Notes: generated by a model not told the origin, from the letters alone. A DNA stretch of 64,000 nucleotides from Camellia lanceoleosa (GCA_025200525.1 CM045763.1:91033015-91097014), one strand, 5' to 3'. Shown: positions 1 to 11,265, counted from the stretch's first letter. Numbers and translations are program-made.

Positions 1-138
1 TAGACAGATATGAATCTATAATCATAAGATTCACGTAATTAAACTTTATTTCACATAAAATTTCACAGTAAGCATTTAAATGCACAGAATAAGGGAATGA
101 AAGTATACCAGAAACATATATGAGGGTCGGGTTATTAC
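1..138 (+). other. possible LTR 3' end abutting pol fragment
   Basis: AT-rich sequence ending in GGGTCGGGTTATTACA. The reverse-transcriptase reading frame on the minus strand is cut off exactly here. The ending resembles the GGGTTGTTACA end of the solo LTR at 6378-9272, so this may be the right edge of another gypsy LTR that inserted into the pol fragment. The left edge is outside the window, so no target duplication can be tested. Confidence 0.3.
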
Positions 139-509
139 ACCCGAATTCTGCCGTTCTTCTTCGGCACCGAAACTATATTGGCCAACCAAGTTGGGTATTC
201 AGATACCAGTAGGAACCCTGCGTCAATTTGCTTGGTGACCTCTTCTTTGATCTTAAGAGCCCAGTCCGGGCGGATCCTTCGGAGCTTCTGCTTAATAGGT
301 AGGGCCTCTGGGTCAAGAGGGATCCGGTGCTGTACAATCTCAGGATTGATTCCAGGCATGTCTTCGTAGGACCACGCGAAAACATCTTTGAAATATTTCA
401 ATAAAGTGACTAAGCGCTCGCGCTCTTCTGAAGACAATGTGGACCCGATCTGGACCAGCCACGGGTCCTTCTCAGTACTAACATTAATTTCGGTGAATTC
501 ATCAACCAA
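135..509 (-). pseudogene. gypsy reverse transcriptase, N-terminal fragment
   Basis: This 124-residue piece corresponds to the start of a Ty3/gypsy RT. It shows FAWSYEDMPGI, the HRIPLDP stretch, and IDAGFLLVSEYPTWLANIV followed by VPKKNGRIRV. In intact elements this runs on into the polymerase core with the YxDD active site. Here the frame ends in TAA at the junction near position 135, so all catalytic residues are missing. The upstream acidic linker continues at 534-989 after a stop. RT fragments of this kind cannot function and mark an old, truncated insertion. Confidence 0.85.
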
Positions 510-533
510 GGGTTTTACAATCCTCTCTTACTC

Positions 534-989
534 TTAATCAAGCAAATATTGCAAAATCGGAGGAATTTCTACCTCGTCATTTTCATCAAAATTTTGAAAA
601 TCGTGATTAATGCAATAAATTAAAGGCATAGAAAAGTACTCGGAAGCCACAGCCGTACCATTCTCATTAATAACATCCAATCCGCCTGATTCCTCTGTTA
701 CAACAGACTCAAAGAAAAAAGAAAAAGACGACCTAGACAGGACAGTGGCATCCGGGTTATCACCCCCAAGAATACCGGACTCAAACTCAGACGAGCTAGA
801 ACCTGATTCCAACTCCACAGACGTAGTGGAATCAAATTCCGGCTCACTACCTGACCCGGTGTTGCTCGATAAAAAGCCCTCCTCGTAGTGCCAGACAAGG
901 GAGGGTGCGACGGATGTATCCAGAATGTTTGAAGATGGGCCCACAACCGCTTCATTCCCAATCATGGACACTGAGAAGTTATCCCCCAA
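534..989 (-). pseudogene. gypsy pol acidic linker before RT
   Basis: A 151-residue minus-strand frame rich in Ser, Glu and Asp, ending in NFDENDEVEIPPILQYLLD. It lies directly upstream (in transcript sense) of the RT fragment. Tat-type elements have an acidic, poorly conserved segment between protease and RT, and this fits that position. No enzymatic motif is visible. It is separated from the RT piece by a stop near 533, so it is one segment of the broken polyprotein rather than an independent gene. Confidence 0.6.
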
Positions 990-1129
990 GCACTCCTGTA
1001 CGATCTAAGGATCTGAGAGCAAACAAGCCAGTGCTACCCCCATCTCAATTTCTATGCTCTCGGAATCCTCCTCCTGCTGCAAATTACTTCGGTGGTGGTC
1101 TGCTCCTCAGCAACATCATCCCCGGACAA

Positions 1130-1468
1130 TTACAAGTCAAAGAAAATCTCAAATCCTGGCAAGCGCCGCCTCTTTGCATTTAGCCATGGCTCTAGAAAGC
1201 CGCAGAACGGGAAGTCTTCACCCTCCCGGACAAAGTGTCCATTCAGGGTCCTCTGGATAGGCCGGTGCACCAACTCATAAGGCTTCCCGACTTGCTTGGC
1301 TCTGGCTCTTCTGACCATCTCTTTTCCTTTCCTTGCCCAATCCTCTTTGGTAGGCAGATAACCTAAGCCAAAGGAATATGGGTTATGCGGCACTTCGGCC
1401 GATGGTGCAGCGCCTTTCCGGCCACTTCGCCCTAATCTTATCCCGGGGATGTGCTGAAGCTTGTTCAT
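1130..1468 (-). pseudogene. gypsy protease-RT connecting region
   Basis: A 112-residue frame beginning MNKLQHIPGIRLGRSGRKG and containing PYSFGLGYLPTKEDWARKG and later TLNGHFVREGEDFPFCGF. The GLGY-PT-ED and LNG-FV-EGE-FP-CGF signatures are familiar from the region following the retropepsin in plant Tat/Ogre elements. It continues from the protease tail at 1481-1723, from which it is separated by stops around 1470-1480. Part of the same broken polyprotein. Confidence 0.65.
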
Positions 1469-1480
1469 AAGGTAGACAGA

Positions 1481-2136
1481 CTATGCACTGACGTATAGCC
1501 CCTCATCAATAGCTAGGATATTCTGCACAACCCGGGCCTCAACTAGGGTAAATCCTAACAAAAACACATCCTCCGTGCCATGCTCAATCTCCAGAACTAG
1601 TGTAGAAACCTCTGGCGACGGATGGATTGAAGAATTTCCAAAAACGATTGCCACTCCCTTCCCAGGGGGTACTTCAGCATTTGGTGTAGGGTGGAAAAGA
1701 CAGCCTTCACCTGGTGCAGCCACGGCCGCCCCAGGAGTAGATTGAAGGTTGCGGGAAAGTCCAAGACATGAAACTCAATGTCCCATTGCCCCAGACCAAC
1801 CTGAGTCCGAATCTGTATAGTTCCCATCACCTCTCGGCTAGTATTATCATACGCCCGTATCACCTGAGCCGTAGGCACAAAATCCGCGGGCTTCAATCTG
1901 ATAGCATATGAGGTTCTCGACGGACACACGTTGATAGCAGATCCTATGTCAACAAGGACCACCGGTACCCACTTCTCTCTACACTCGACAGAGATATAGA
2001 GCGGTTTGTTATGGTTTGAGCCCTCAGGCGGCAGTTCCTTATCAGTGAAGGTCAACATCGGAGAAGCTCCTCCCGAAAAAACCAGCCCTACCAACTGTTC
2101 GGGTGTGGTATCGATTGAAAATTTTGCCTTGTCCAT
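1481..2136 (-). pseudogene. gypsy retropepsin (aspartic protease), frameshifted
   Basis: The protease domain reads from about 2136 downward. It contains VVLVDIGSAINVCP, where DIGS replaces the usual catalytic DTGS or DNGS, then the flap-like VMGTIQI, FHVLDFPATFNLLLGRPWLH and HQMLKYPLG. After that the homologous reading moves to another frame (1481-1723: VAIVFGNSSIHPSPEVSTLVLE and so on), which indicates a frameshift near 1660. The domain would cleave the retroviral-like polyprotein as a homodimer. The frameshift and the lack of intact neighbours make this copy non-functional. Confidence 0.8.
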
Positions 2137-2151
2137 GGCAGAAAGGACAGC

Positions 2152-2946
2152 CTATCTGTGAACTCTTGAGGCCATAAGCAGTTCCCAGATGGAGATGTCT
2201 GCTTGGATCTTCTTAAGCTGTTTCAGCACAACCTCCTCCTCGAGCAGTTTTTCTTTCTGCCTCTCCGCTTCTTTGTCCTTTCCGGACGCCTCTGGTTGAT
2301 CTAAGTGTGGGGGCTTGAAATACCACTCACTCCTCGTCATGTGGTCTACCTCTTCAACATACCAGGTATCATCCGGTTGATTATGCCCTCAATCCTCGTT
2401 AGTGTAGGCAAGACATAAGTCATCGTCTTCTCACCACATCCCGTCGGCAACCGACAAACAGCTGTCCGATTCCGTTGCAACTATTCATGTGCGCACAGCA
2501 CATTCCGTCCCCGCAGGGGCTTCGACCTTTCTAGCCCTCTCAAGGTCCTCGATCTTTTCTTGCTCAAACTGCTTCAGTGCAGTCTGCTGCTCAGTATCTT
2601 CTGTACTCGGACTACTTGGATCCTGAGCAAAATTCTTAACACCGGTGCTCTCTGGCGATCCCTCCTGATTCTCAGCCATTCCGGCCACTACTGATGTCCC
2701 AACTTCTAATTGCCCCTGTTCTGGCTGAGGTTCTTCAACAACATCTGGTTGGTCACTAAACCACCCAGTATTCTCTGCCGATCCATCTAAGTCGAACCAG
2801 TTAATGTCCACATCCCCTAAGTCCTGCTCTTTAAAGAACTGCAGATTTGCAATGTCTTCTTCCAGCTCCACTAGGTCATCTAACCCTTGACTAGGTCCAT
2901 CCTCCCGAACCACACAGATCTCTACCCCAACCAGCAATTCTACCAT
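2152..2946 (-). pseudogene. gypsy gag-pol linker upstream of protease
   Basis: Two minus-strand pieces, 2485-2946 (153 residues, acidic, coiled-coil-like TEQQTALKQFEQEKIEDLER) and 2152-2340 (KLLEEEVVLKQLKKIQADIS then IWELLMASRVHR). The second is characteristic of sequence just before the protease in plant Tat elements. They are joined by a readable stretch with two TGA stops between 2341 and 2484. No Gag nucleocapsid zinc knuckle is visible. The fragment is 5'-truncated at the boundary with AT-rich DNA near 2950. Confidence 0.65.
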
Positions 2947-3054
2947 CGGCTAAAACTATTATAAAAGCTAAAAATAAAAAATAAAAATATATATAAGAAA
3001 AATTAACACGTACAACCCACGTGTTTCACCATTAATATTTTAAAAAGGATTTAT

Positions 3055-3968
3055 TACATTTTATACTCTTAAATTATAACTAAATTATCTCTTTAGTCCT
3101 TGAATTATTGATTGTGTCCATTAGGTCCCTAAAGTATATGAATCAAACTTTATTTAGTTCTTAAACTATTGATTGAATCTATTAAGTCCCTAAAGTATTT
3201 AATTTAAACTTATTTTGTCCCTAAAAGGATTACAAAAATAAAATATAAGCCCATAAATATTATAAATTAGTAAAAGATCATATCTAGTTAAAATTTTATT
3301 TCAAAACAATCTTAAATTTTTATTTTGCCTTTGAAAAGTGGAGGTCAATTAATATATTGAATTTTCTTTATAAGGATAAGGATAATTATCTATAGTATTT
3401 TCTTATTTATCTTTTACAATGTATACATGTTTGCCTTTATTTAGTATTATATGCTAGATTTTGTTTATAATTTGTAATTGATTGTTTTTAAATTTTTCGC
3501 TAAGTTTTTTTTATTACTTAATTAATGTATTATTTTGTTCTATTATTATTTGTAGAAAAGTGTTATTATTTAAATTATTTAATTCTACTTCTTCAATATA
3601 TTTACTATTCATATAATTTATTGGCAAGATTGAAAAATCAGATCTAATATTAATTTAAACGAACAACAAAATAAAATACCTTTTAAAGATAAAATAAAAA
3701 TTTAAAAGATTTTTCTGTAATAAAATCTTAATTGGAGAGAATCTTTTACTAATTTATAATACGTATGGGCATATATTTTATTTTTGTAATCTTTTTAGGG
3801 ACTAAATATGTTTGAATTAAATATTTTAAGGATTTAATAGATTCAATCGATAGTTTGGGGACTAAATAAACTTTGATTTATATACTTTAGGAACTAAATA
3901 TATTTAATCGATAGCTCAGGAACTAAATAGACAATTTAACGATAATTCAGGAATAAAAAGTGAACCAA
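3055..3968. mobile_element. foldback/MITE-like element with about 200-bp inverted arms
   Basis: The left arm (about 3055-3270) holds repeated TAGGTCCCTAAAGTATATGA-type phrases. The right arm (about 3740-3968) holds the reverse complement, including TTTTAGGGACTAAATATGTT, TTAATAGATTCAATCGATAG and GGGACTAAATAAACTTTGAT. The arms are imperfect but match over about 200 bases. The roughly 450-base centre is AT-rich and has no ORF. No clean target duplication was identified. I read it as a non-autonomous long-inverted-repeat DNA element. Confidence 0.7.
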
Positions 3969-4009
3969 ACCCCCCCTCCCAAAAAAATAAATAAATAAAC
4001 AAAAAAGGT

Positions 4010-4445
4010 AAACTACCAATAAATCCTAATAGTTGAACTTAATTTCCATCAAGTCCTATTGAAAACAAGTTTTAGTACAATCGTCACTAAAAATAATTTT
4101 TTGTGACAATTTTCTTACATATGTCGCTAAAAATTGACAATTAGTACTTTTTTGTCACAATTTTACAAATTATCGTTAAAACTTACAATTAGTGATATTT
4201 TCTGTGACAAATTTTTCAAATTGTCACTGAAACTTGAACATTAGTGACAATTTTTTGTGACAATTTTTTTAAACTGTCACTAAAAATTATAATTAGTGAC
4301 ATTTGTTGTGATAATTTTTAAACTGTCGCTGAAAATTAATAATTAGTGACATTTTTTAATAGTGTATGATAAAAAAAATGTCATTAATTATCATATGACT
4401 TATTGGACAATAAATCCACTTAATAGGATCTACACGTAAGTCTCA
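4010..4445 (+). mobile_element. MITE family A, copy 1 (internal GTGACA/TGTCAC repeats)
   Basis: About 435 bp starting GGTAAACTACCAATAAATCC. It carries several imperfect copies of a roughly 55-65-bp unit built around TTAGTGACAATTTTTTGTGA and its inverse, and ends near ATAGGATCTACACGTAAGTC. Two reverse-oriented copies of the same family are at 51870-52283 and 55398-55855. No coding capacity. Confidence 0.7.
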
Positions 4446-4519
4446 AAAAATAATTAATTAATTAATTAATTAAAGTGTCGCTTTGTTTTACCAAACAGAA
4501 AACAAGCCAAAACAAAAAA

Positions 4520-4860
4520 GGGTAAATTACAAATACACCCCTGAGGTTTAATTAAAATATGAGTTACCCCTTGCGGTTTTAAAAATTACATTCCACCCAT
4601 GAGGTTTCTAATTTCATAACAAATCGCCCCTTTTATTAATAAATCATCAAGTCAATTAACAGTTTTGAATGATGTTAGAAATATGTTTCAATTACTAATT
4701 TACGTAATTTTATTATTATATAGGAGAGCAATTATGAATTTTACTTTTTTAGTTAATTCTATTAAACAAAAAATTCTAACAAGGGGTATTTGTAATTTTT
4801 CAAACTACAAGAGACAATCTGTACTTTAAGTAAACCTCAGGGTGTATTTGTAATTTACCC
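4520..4860. mobile_element. Mutator-like MITE family B, copy 1
   Basis: A 341-bp element with terminal inverted repeats GGGTAAATTACAAATACACC at the left and its reverse complement ending at 4860. The inverted similarity continues inward (CTGAGGTTTA and so on). Related copies are at 51388-51731 and 55168-55388, where 9-bp target duplications are clearer. Here the flanks are A-rich (AACAAAAAA and AAAAAAAAA), so the duplication is only suggestive. Confidence 0.75.
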
Positions 4861-5287
4861 AAAAAAAAAACATGTACTCACTGAAGCGGCATCGTTTGGT
4901 TGCATAGCAAATCCTGATCATCCGATCATCCATGTTTCTCTCTCTCTATTTCTATCTCCACCAATCGTCCCTGACTCTCTTCCCTCTGTTTTATCTCTCT
5001 CTAAACCCTAAATCTCTAATCTTTGATCCATCTGAGAAACCCGAACCGTTGGAATCGTAATTCTAATAGAGAAGATGAAGACGAAGGACAAACAAACCCT
5101 AACACGAAGCAAATGAATGAAGCCCAAACCCCTAAACCACACAAGACAAAGCTTCAGATTGCTCAAATCGTCTGAATTCCATCACGCATCTTGAGATTCA
5201 AGTATTTATTTTTCTAAAATCCTCTTTCTAATGATGGATAATTACTTCAGATTGCTTGAAATTTGTTTGATATTGCTTGAAATCTAT

Positions 5288-5330
5288 TTGCAATTGCTTG
5301 ATTATTGTTGTTGTTGTTGTTGTTATGATT

Positions 5331-5366
<36 letters not shown>
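5288..5366 (+). repeat. (GTT/TTG)n microsatellite
   Basis: Long TTG trinucleotide run, interrupted once, followed by a poly-T tract at about 5377-5396. The intact locus has only a short TTATTGTTATTGTTGTT equivalent near 46051, so the run expanded in this copy. It produces spurious poly-Val and poly-Asn ORFs. Confidence 0.95.
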
Positions 5367-5367
<1 letters not shown>

Positions 5368-6372
5368 TTAGTATGGTTTTTTTTTTTTTTTTTTTTGGTG
5401 AATTTTGTACACATTATTTCTGTTTGAAGGAGTTTTTGCTGGGAAAATATGGGGAAGGGAAGGGAATGAGGAAAGGAAGGAAAGCAATTGGGGACGATGA
5501 TCTGGCAGATTTGGCATTGCCAAAGCTTGTGCTTCTTTTGGAAACTCTTTCCAAAATTTGTCGATTGCAGCTCCTTTTGGCAGCCCACTGTGGATGCTCT
5601 AACGAAAAAAAAATAGCGGCTAAAAAAACAATTAAAGGATAGGTAGAGCAAGATATGTTGAACTTGAAATGTTACTAGGAATGTGTGATAGGGCACCTAG
5701 CTTTGGTTTTGGAAGGTATCGCTTTTGAGTGTTGAAAAATTTAGAGAGAGTTTTGTTAAGAACCAGAACAAATGGTTCAACACATTGAACTGGGAGGAAC
5801 AGGCCTTAGAGCTATCTGGTTTTGTTGAATACTACAATTGTCCTTTTTTAGCCGGTCTTTCGAGGCAAAATATAATGAATTGATACTTAAAATGAAAAGT
5901 TGGAAAACCTGAGTTTGATCAGATAGTTAGGGCTTAGAATTGTCTTGCCTCTCGCTCTATCGGTGCTCACATGTTTGCTGGTGCTGTTGATATGCCTATT
6001 CTTCTTATTATTATTTAGTTGTACCGAACCCAAGCATTTAATTCTTAATGCCCAAACCCAATGGGCAACATAGTTCAATGTTTTTTACCTTGCACGATAA
6101 TTCCTTTTAAAAAAATGTGAGATTTTGAAGAAAAAGTCAGGTGAAAGATTCTGCTTTTTGAAAAAATTGTAGAGCTCTGCTCACTGTGCATCATTAATCC
6201 AGCAAATCTCTCCCTTCTCCGTTAGATTATAACATAACTCTTATTAGTTATGTTCATGTGCTTTTTTACTAATTTATAAGGAGTTGTTTTAGTGGTCATA
6301 ATTGAATTCCCTGTTTATTTGCTATTGGCTTTCTTATCTAGTGCTCATATGCTTGTACTGGATTTCATGTTT

Positions 6373-6377
6373 CTAAC
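6373..6377 (+). other. target site duplication CTAAC (left)
   Basis: CTAAC immediately before TGTCACGACC. The identical pentamer at 9273-9277 follows the element end. The unoccupied site is readable in the intact gene as TTCTAAGCTAGAT near 48321. Confidence 0.9.
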
Positions 6378-9272
6378 TGTCACGACCCAAACCCGGCCCT
6401 ATGGGTTTAGTATCAGAATCGCCAAGAATCCGTGATTACAGAAGGCACGCTTGATATCTGAATACAAGAAATCTGAGGCTGGCGGAAGCCAATGCAGTAA
6501 ATAAACAATGTCCAATGAGCTGTGATAGTCTGTATGCAAAAAGATTTTCCATACATATGCATATTAACAGTCGGTACAGAACAGTATATACAATATTTAC
6601 AACCACTCAATATAGGGACTTAATCCCTACTCAACAGTGCAGTAAACATTCAGTCTATACATTCGATTCAGTTATTACAAAACAGTAAGACAGTACAGTA
6701 GGGGAAATACTAAAACACCCCTAAGCCTTGGCAAGGTAGGCTCGGAACCTCACAGTGAGGCACATAGGCTGGCTTGACAAAACTGAAGTAACCCTGACGC
6801 TTCTCGCCGCGGTCTGGTACCTGTACACCTACATATGTATATGAGCAGTGAGCTAAAACCCAGTGAATAATATAATGCGTAAAGGGGTTAAGAATAAATA
6901 TCCTTTCAGTATTAAAACCAGTCATTTCAGTCAGTTTGTCCGTCATTCAGTTTGTGGCTCATATTTCAGGCCATAACAGTCATTCAGTTAAAATAGTGAT
7001 ATGTGGTACATCCCTTGGCGAATAAAGATAAAGAACGGTAGATCTTAAAAGACCGGGTCTGACTAGACCAAACAGTAAATGATGGCCATCAAGAGTCTGA
7101 TAAAGATGGCGAATAAAGATACCAATTGAGAACAAGACAAGATGCTTGTGGATTCAAGAGGTGGCTCCCAGTAGCACTTAGTTCAGTAGATTCTAGAGGT
7201 GGCTCGATTGTAGCACTTTGCTCCTTATCGAGAATCCGGATTCAAGAGGTGGCTCCCACTGTAGCACTTAGCTCCGTAGATTCTAGTGGTGGCTCCCAGT
7301 GTAGCACTTTGCTCCATATCGGTAAATCCGAGTGGGCATCACAACAAGAATGAGTGGTTCCCAACTTGGGAACCGACAGAGATCTCTCTGTCACAGTATG
7401 TGGATTCAAGAGGTGGCTCCCACTGTAGCACTTAGCTCCGTAGATTCTAGAGGTGGCTCCCAGTGTAGCACTTTGCTCCAAATCAATAAACAGTAGGTGC
7501 CAAGGATGCCCTAGTACAGTTCAGAATATAACTCATACGTTCATTTAGTATACAGTGTCAGTTCAGTGGACAGTTCAATTCAGTAAGCAGTGTCAATTCA
7601 AGATGCAGTTGATTCGGAGAAAAGATCAATTCAAGAACGATGTCAATTCAAGAACTGGGCCTCGATACCAAGATTCGATAAAATAGACAACTCAATACTT
7701 GAAGTAGCTTCAATAAAGTAAATGATTGAAAGATAATCATTTTTGGACATATCTTTACACAGTTGTTACTCACGAGTTACGGGCTCTGATATGCTAGAGC
7801 GTCTCCTCGGTAAGCCAACCCTACACAAGATATCTGAGATGAACACACACTAAGCTATACAATTGGGGAAGATCAATAACTTACCCTAATTTGCCTCGGT
7901 GTTCTACATCTATATCCTCATTAAGATGCCTTAAACTAGGCCTAAGAATGCCTAGAATGGGATGAGGATGCAAAGATGCACTTAGAAAGTACTTTACAAA
8001 ATTTCTTTGAAAATAAGGGCCTCGCCGAAGCGAAGCCTTCCTTCGCTCGAGACACCTTCCAAAATCAAATTCATCGCTCGAGCGATAAATCCTTCGCTGG
8101 AGCGGTCTGATGAAACAGTAAAAATACTGGATGCTGAAATTTTACGCTCGAGCCACCATTTCTTCGCTCGAGCGAGCTCAACAAACGATGGTCGCCGGCG
8201 AGAGGCCAAATTCGAATTTCAGATTTGTCTTCCAAGCGAACCAAGCATTCTACCACTCAATACTCGACCTCTTGGGCCCAAATGGGAAACACATCTCAAA
8301 TCAATATACAACAAGTTTCCAAGCTCAATTTATGAATTCAAGCCCCAAAGGTGAGTCAATTAAAACCATTTTCAAACCCATTTTCAAGAACAATTTGCAA
8401 ACATGCAATGCATGAACTTTAAACCAAAACCAAGCTTCAAATCTTGCTCTAATGAGCTCCAATCTTTGAAAACAACTTGAAAGCATGGACTAATATAAAA
8501 TCATGGACTTGCATGCACAATTTATCATGAATTCAACTTCAAAATGCATCAATTCAAGCATGCATGTAACATTTGAGCTTCAATTTACTATTTATGAGCA
8601 AATTCATGACTCACTTCCCTATAATCATGATACATGCAAGATGGAACTTGAAAACAACAAGAAGATGATGATTTCCTTACCTAGAGTGTCAATTACAAGT
8701 CTTGGGAGCTCAATTTAGTAATCTATGTTATCAATCTTCAAGTTTCTAAGCAAGGTTAAGCAATGCAAGAAGGAAATCAATTCTCTCCCTCTCATCTCTC
8801 TCTAATTTTCGGCTATGCTCACAAAAATGGCTGAGGAGAAGTTTGATTAGGTGTTAAGGCTCAATACTAACAATAAACAAAATGTCCACTATGGGTGGCA
8901 ATGTGGTAAATAAGTCAATCTTTGTAATTAACTCGTTTTAATCTAATTTAATCATTCCTAATCAATTTTCAGATAAATATATCATTAGAACACAAATATT
9001 CTACTGATTATAAAACACTAAACGGTTCCTAGTTCGGCCGCCGATAAGGCCTTCAATTAGCAGTTTAAACATATAAATTCAAACAGATAATCAATCAATT
9101 AAACAGATACAATATGCAATTCAATAGATAAACTTATCCAATTTCAGTTTCGACTTCAATCAGTCCATTCAGTACTTCAGTTAAACCAATTATCAGTCGT
9201 TATCAGCTTAGTTTAACAATAATCAGTATATAACTCAGTGGTTGTTCGGTAATCGGTACGAGGGTTGTTACA
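6378..9272 (+). mobile_element. solo LTR (gypsy-type), 2.9 kb
   Basis: The element starts TGTCACGACCCAAACCCGG and ends GAGGGTTGTTACA, so it has TG...CA termini, and is flanked by perfect 5-bp duplications CTAAC. No gag or pol motif appears inside. It holds an internal tandem repeat (7145-7490) and a cluster of CTCGAG palindromes (8040-8185). The TGTCACGACCC start is common for plant Ty3/gypsy LTRs. Size, termini, target duplication and absence of coding sequence indicate a solo LTR left by LTR-LTR recombination. A non-coding element with unrecognised short LTRs is the alternative. Confidence 0.85.
7145..7490 (+). repeat. tandem repeat inside solo LTR
   Basis: Repeats of about 50 bp and about 100 bp built on GATTCAAGAGGTGGCTCCCA, TGTAGCACTT and AGCTCCGTAGATTCTAG. 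Two half-units alternate (CACTTAGCTCCGTAG and CACTTTGCTCC), which gives a higher-order dimer repeated about three times with a spacer at 7321-7398. Short ORFs here are repeat artefacts. Confidence 0.85.
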
Positions 9273-9277
9273 CTAAC

Positions 9278-9310
9278 CTAGATAAAATTATACCTAGGAG
9301 ATAAAGAAAT
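9278..9310 (+). pseudogene. exon-less CWC24-like duplicate, part 2
   Basis: CTAGATAAAATTATACCTAGGAGATAAAGAAAT matches intron 2 of the intact gene at about 48328-48360 with a few substitutions. This short island lies between the solo LTR and the copia element and proves they hit the same duplicate. Confidence 0.85.
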
Positions 9311-10424
9311 TGTTGGAACAATCTTCTGTGTAAAATAAATAACTTGAAACCAATCAAACAAATAAAAATAAATTACTTACAAAATTTATTTTACCAAAAT
9401 GAATAAGCCCAAAAAATACATCAAGTTAAGTATGCGACACTCTGTTCTTAAGACAGATTCACCCCGCTTCAGTACTTACGGATAAATGGTATTTATCTCC
9501 CAGGATACAATGATCTTTCACAAATTGTAATAGCACTCCAAACAATTTGTACGGTGAACAAACCTTGTGTTCTATACTCTCTGAATTTTTCCCTAAAGAT
9601 AACATGAAGAATAATGCAAGCAGAGTGCAAAAACGAGAGAGAATAAATTCTTTGAATTTAAAAAACTACTGGAAATGATCTCCATTTATACACAACTTGT
9701 GACAGTTTGAACAGGTCCGAACAAGTCTGATTTTTGAATTGAATAGATGCAAACAGTTTTGAATAGATAACTGCTAGGTGGTTTGAATCTGTCCAGAAAC
9801 TGCTGGCAGTTTTCAACCTATTGGAATAGTTAATCTGTTGGGAATTTCGAACTGGAGAATATGGACAGAAAATTTGAATTCAAATTTGGCACAAAATTTG
9901 AATTAATTTCATTCTGAAAAATTAATTTTCTAGACAAGAATTTTTGAAAAAAATTCAAAATAAATTTTGTCCAAAAATTATTATTAGAACCGACCCGACC
10001 CAAAACCCACACCCAGCACGGCTTGGCCGGCCGGTCGGACGGCCAAAGCGGTGGCGCACACATGTGTGGTGGTTTGGGCTAAGGCCTACTTTGTCCATAA
10101 CTCCTCCCTTCTACAAACTTAGGGTACCCCTACCCAAGTGCTGTCACCTAGAACTTATATACACACATAAGTTCTCTTCAAGTTTCAATGTGAGACAACC
10201 ATTACAAGAAAACCCACATTTTACTTCTTTAATTGTCCATTCCACGAACCCGAAAACAACGTCAAATTCCCATTTACTCATAAATGGTTTTGACGAATCA
10301 TCTTCACCGTGTGACTTACCATGCGGCAAGGATCACATCATCTCTTTGAACCCACCCCAAAAGACGTTTGGAACCCACTCAAAGTTGGCCCAAAATAAAC
10401 TTATAAAACCATATTTTTCCAACA
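9311..10424 (-). repeat. copia 3' LTR
   Basis: 1114 bp, TGTTGGAACAATCTTCTGTG to CATATTTTTCCAACA on the plus strand. It is paired with 14912-16044 throughout, including the shared AAATAAATAACTTGAAAC and CCTTCTACAAACTT blocks. Confidence 0.93.
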
Positions 10425-10438
10425 ATCCCCCACATGAA
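10425..10438 (-). other. copia polypurine tract
   Basis: The plus-strand ATCCCCCACATG adjoins the LTR. On the minus strand it reads CATGTGGGGGAT directly before TGTTGGAA, as expected for the plus-strand primer of copia reverse transcription. Confidence 0.8.
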
Positions 10439-11265
10439 TGGAATTTGACGCAGAAAAAATGCAACGACATGATCTAATTACAGAGAGTACAGAAATTGAG
10501 AATATTATGCAAAGGATAGGTAGCTTTTGGCTTTGAACCTTCTCTCGTGAGACACTATCGGATTTACTAGCTAACCAGTGAACATAATGTCTTGAACTGT
10601 TTAGCCGTTTGTGTAAACCAAGACAATAGAACTCACACAGTATATCACCAGACATAGTTTAGTTCTCACTATTGTATTCATTTTGGCCTTGAACAAATTG
10701 GACTTTCATGAGTGCTCTAGAGAATTGTAACCCTTCAAAAATCTTATAGAACCAGCTCAGTTCACACTCATATAGGTGATTCTTATGAAGAGTATCATGT
10801 CATACTCCACTAGGTATTCCTAGATATAAGAATTATCAAAAGTATTACTTAACCTAAAACGCTACAGACATCACTATTTCATCATAGAAATTGGTAGGAG
10901 TTTGACTCCCCAATGATCTTTATGAGTTATACACAACTCGGTTGTCCCTTTGAACCTAAATCTTGAAATCTCCAATTAACTAGGTTGGGTTGCCGTTGTG
11001 ATAACTCTTATTTAATAGGCTTAAGTCCCATTCCCCTTGATGAATTCTCAACTAACTCTCTAGCTAACCCTTTGGTTAGTGAATCTGCTATGTTGTCTTT
11101 AGACTTCACATATTCAATAAAAATAATTCAATTAAAAAATAGTTGTCTCACGATGTTATGTCGACGACGAATGTGTCGTGCCTTACTGTTGTACATATGA
11201 CTCTGTGCTCTACCTATTGCTAGTTGACTATCACAATGTATGCATATAGCAGGCACCGGTTTTGG

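Larger units (their letters stand above)
135..2950 (-). mobile_element. Ty3/gypsy (Tat-like) retrotransposon fragment
   Basis: Minus-strand remains of a gypsy polyprotein, read from 2946 down to 135: an acidic gag/pol linker, a retropepsin domain, a linker typical of the Tat/Ogre group, and the first part of reverse transcriptase. Frames change and stops intervene, so the element is dead. RT stops after PKKNGRIRV; the catalytic palm, RNase H and integrase are absent. No LTR is visible on the right, where the fragment gives way abruptly to AT-rich DNA near 2950. The domain order and the ISIWELLMAS motif upstream of the protease fit the Tat lineage. The lineage call is by memory of motifs, not by alignment. 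Confidence 0.8.
4990..6377 (+). pseudogene. exon-less duplicate of CWC24-like gene, part 1
   Basis: This stretch is collinear with 45750-46975, the leader and leader intron of the intact CCCH-RING gene at 47237-49950. Shared landmarks include AAACCCTAA, GAAGATGAAGACGAAGGACA, CCATCACGCATCTTGA, a TGATCTGGCAGAT block, CAATGGGCAACATAG-like text and TTAGTTATGTTCATGTGC. At about 6270-6290 the copy jumps to sequence matching 48238-48332, inside intron 2 of the intact gene (GGTCATAATTGAATTCCCTG). Exon 1 and exon 2 are therefore absent. The copy continues after the LTR insertions at 9278-9310 and 16045-16700. It cannot encode the protein. Confidence 0.8.

Noticed and set aside
5247..5696. ORFs with poly-Asn and poly-Val runs
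   Set aside because: Generated by the (GTT)n microsatellite and poly-T tract.
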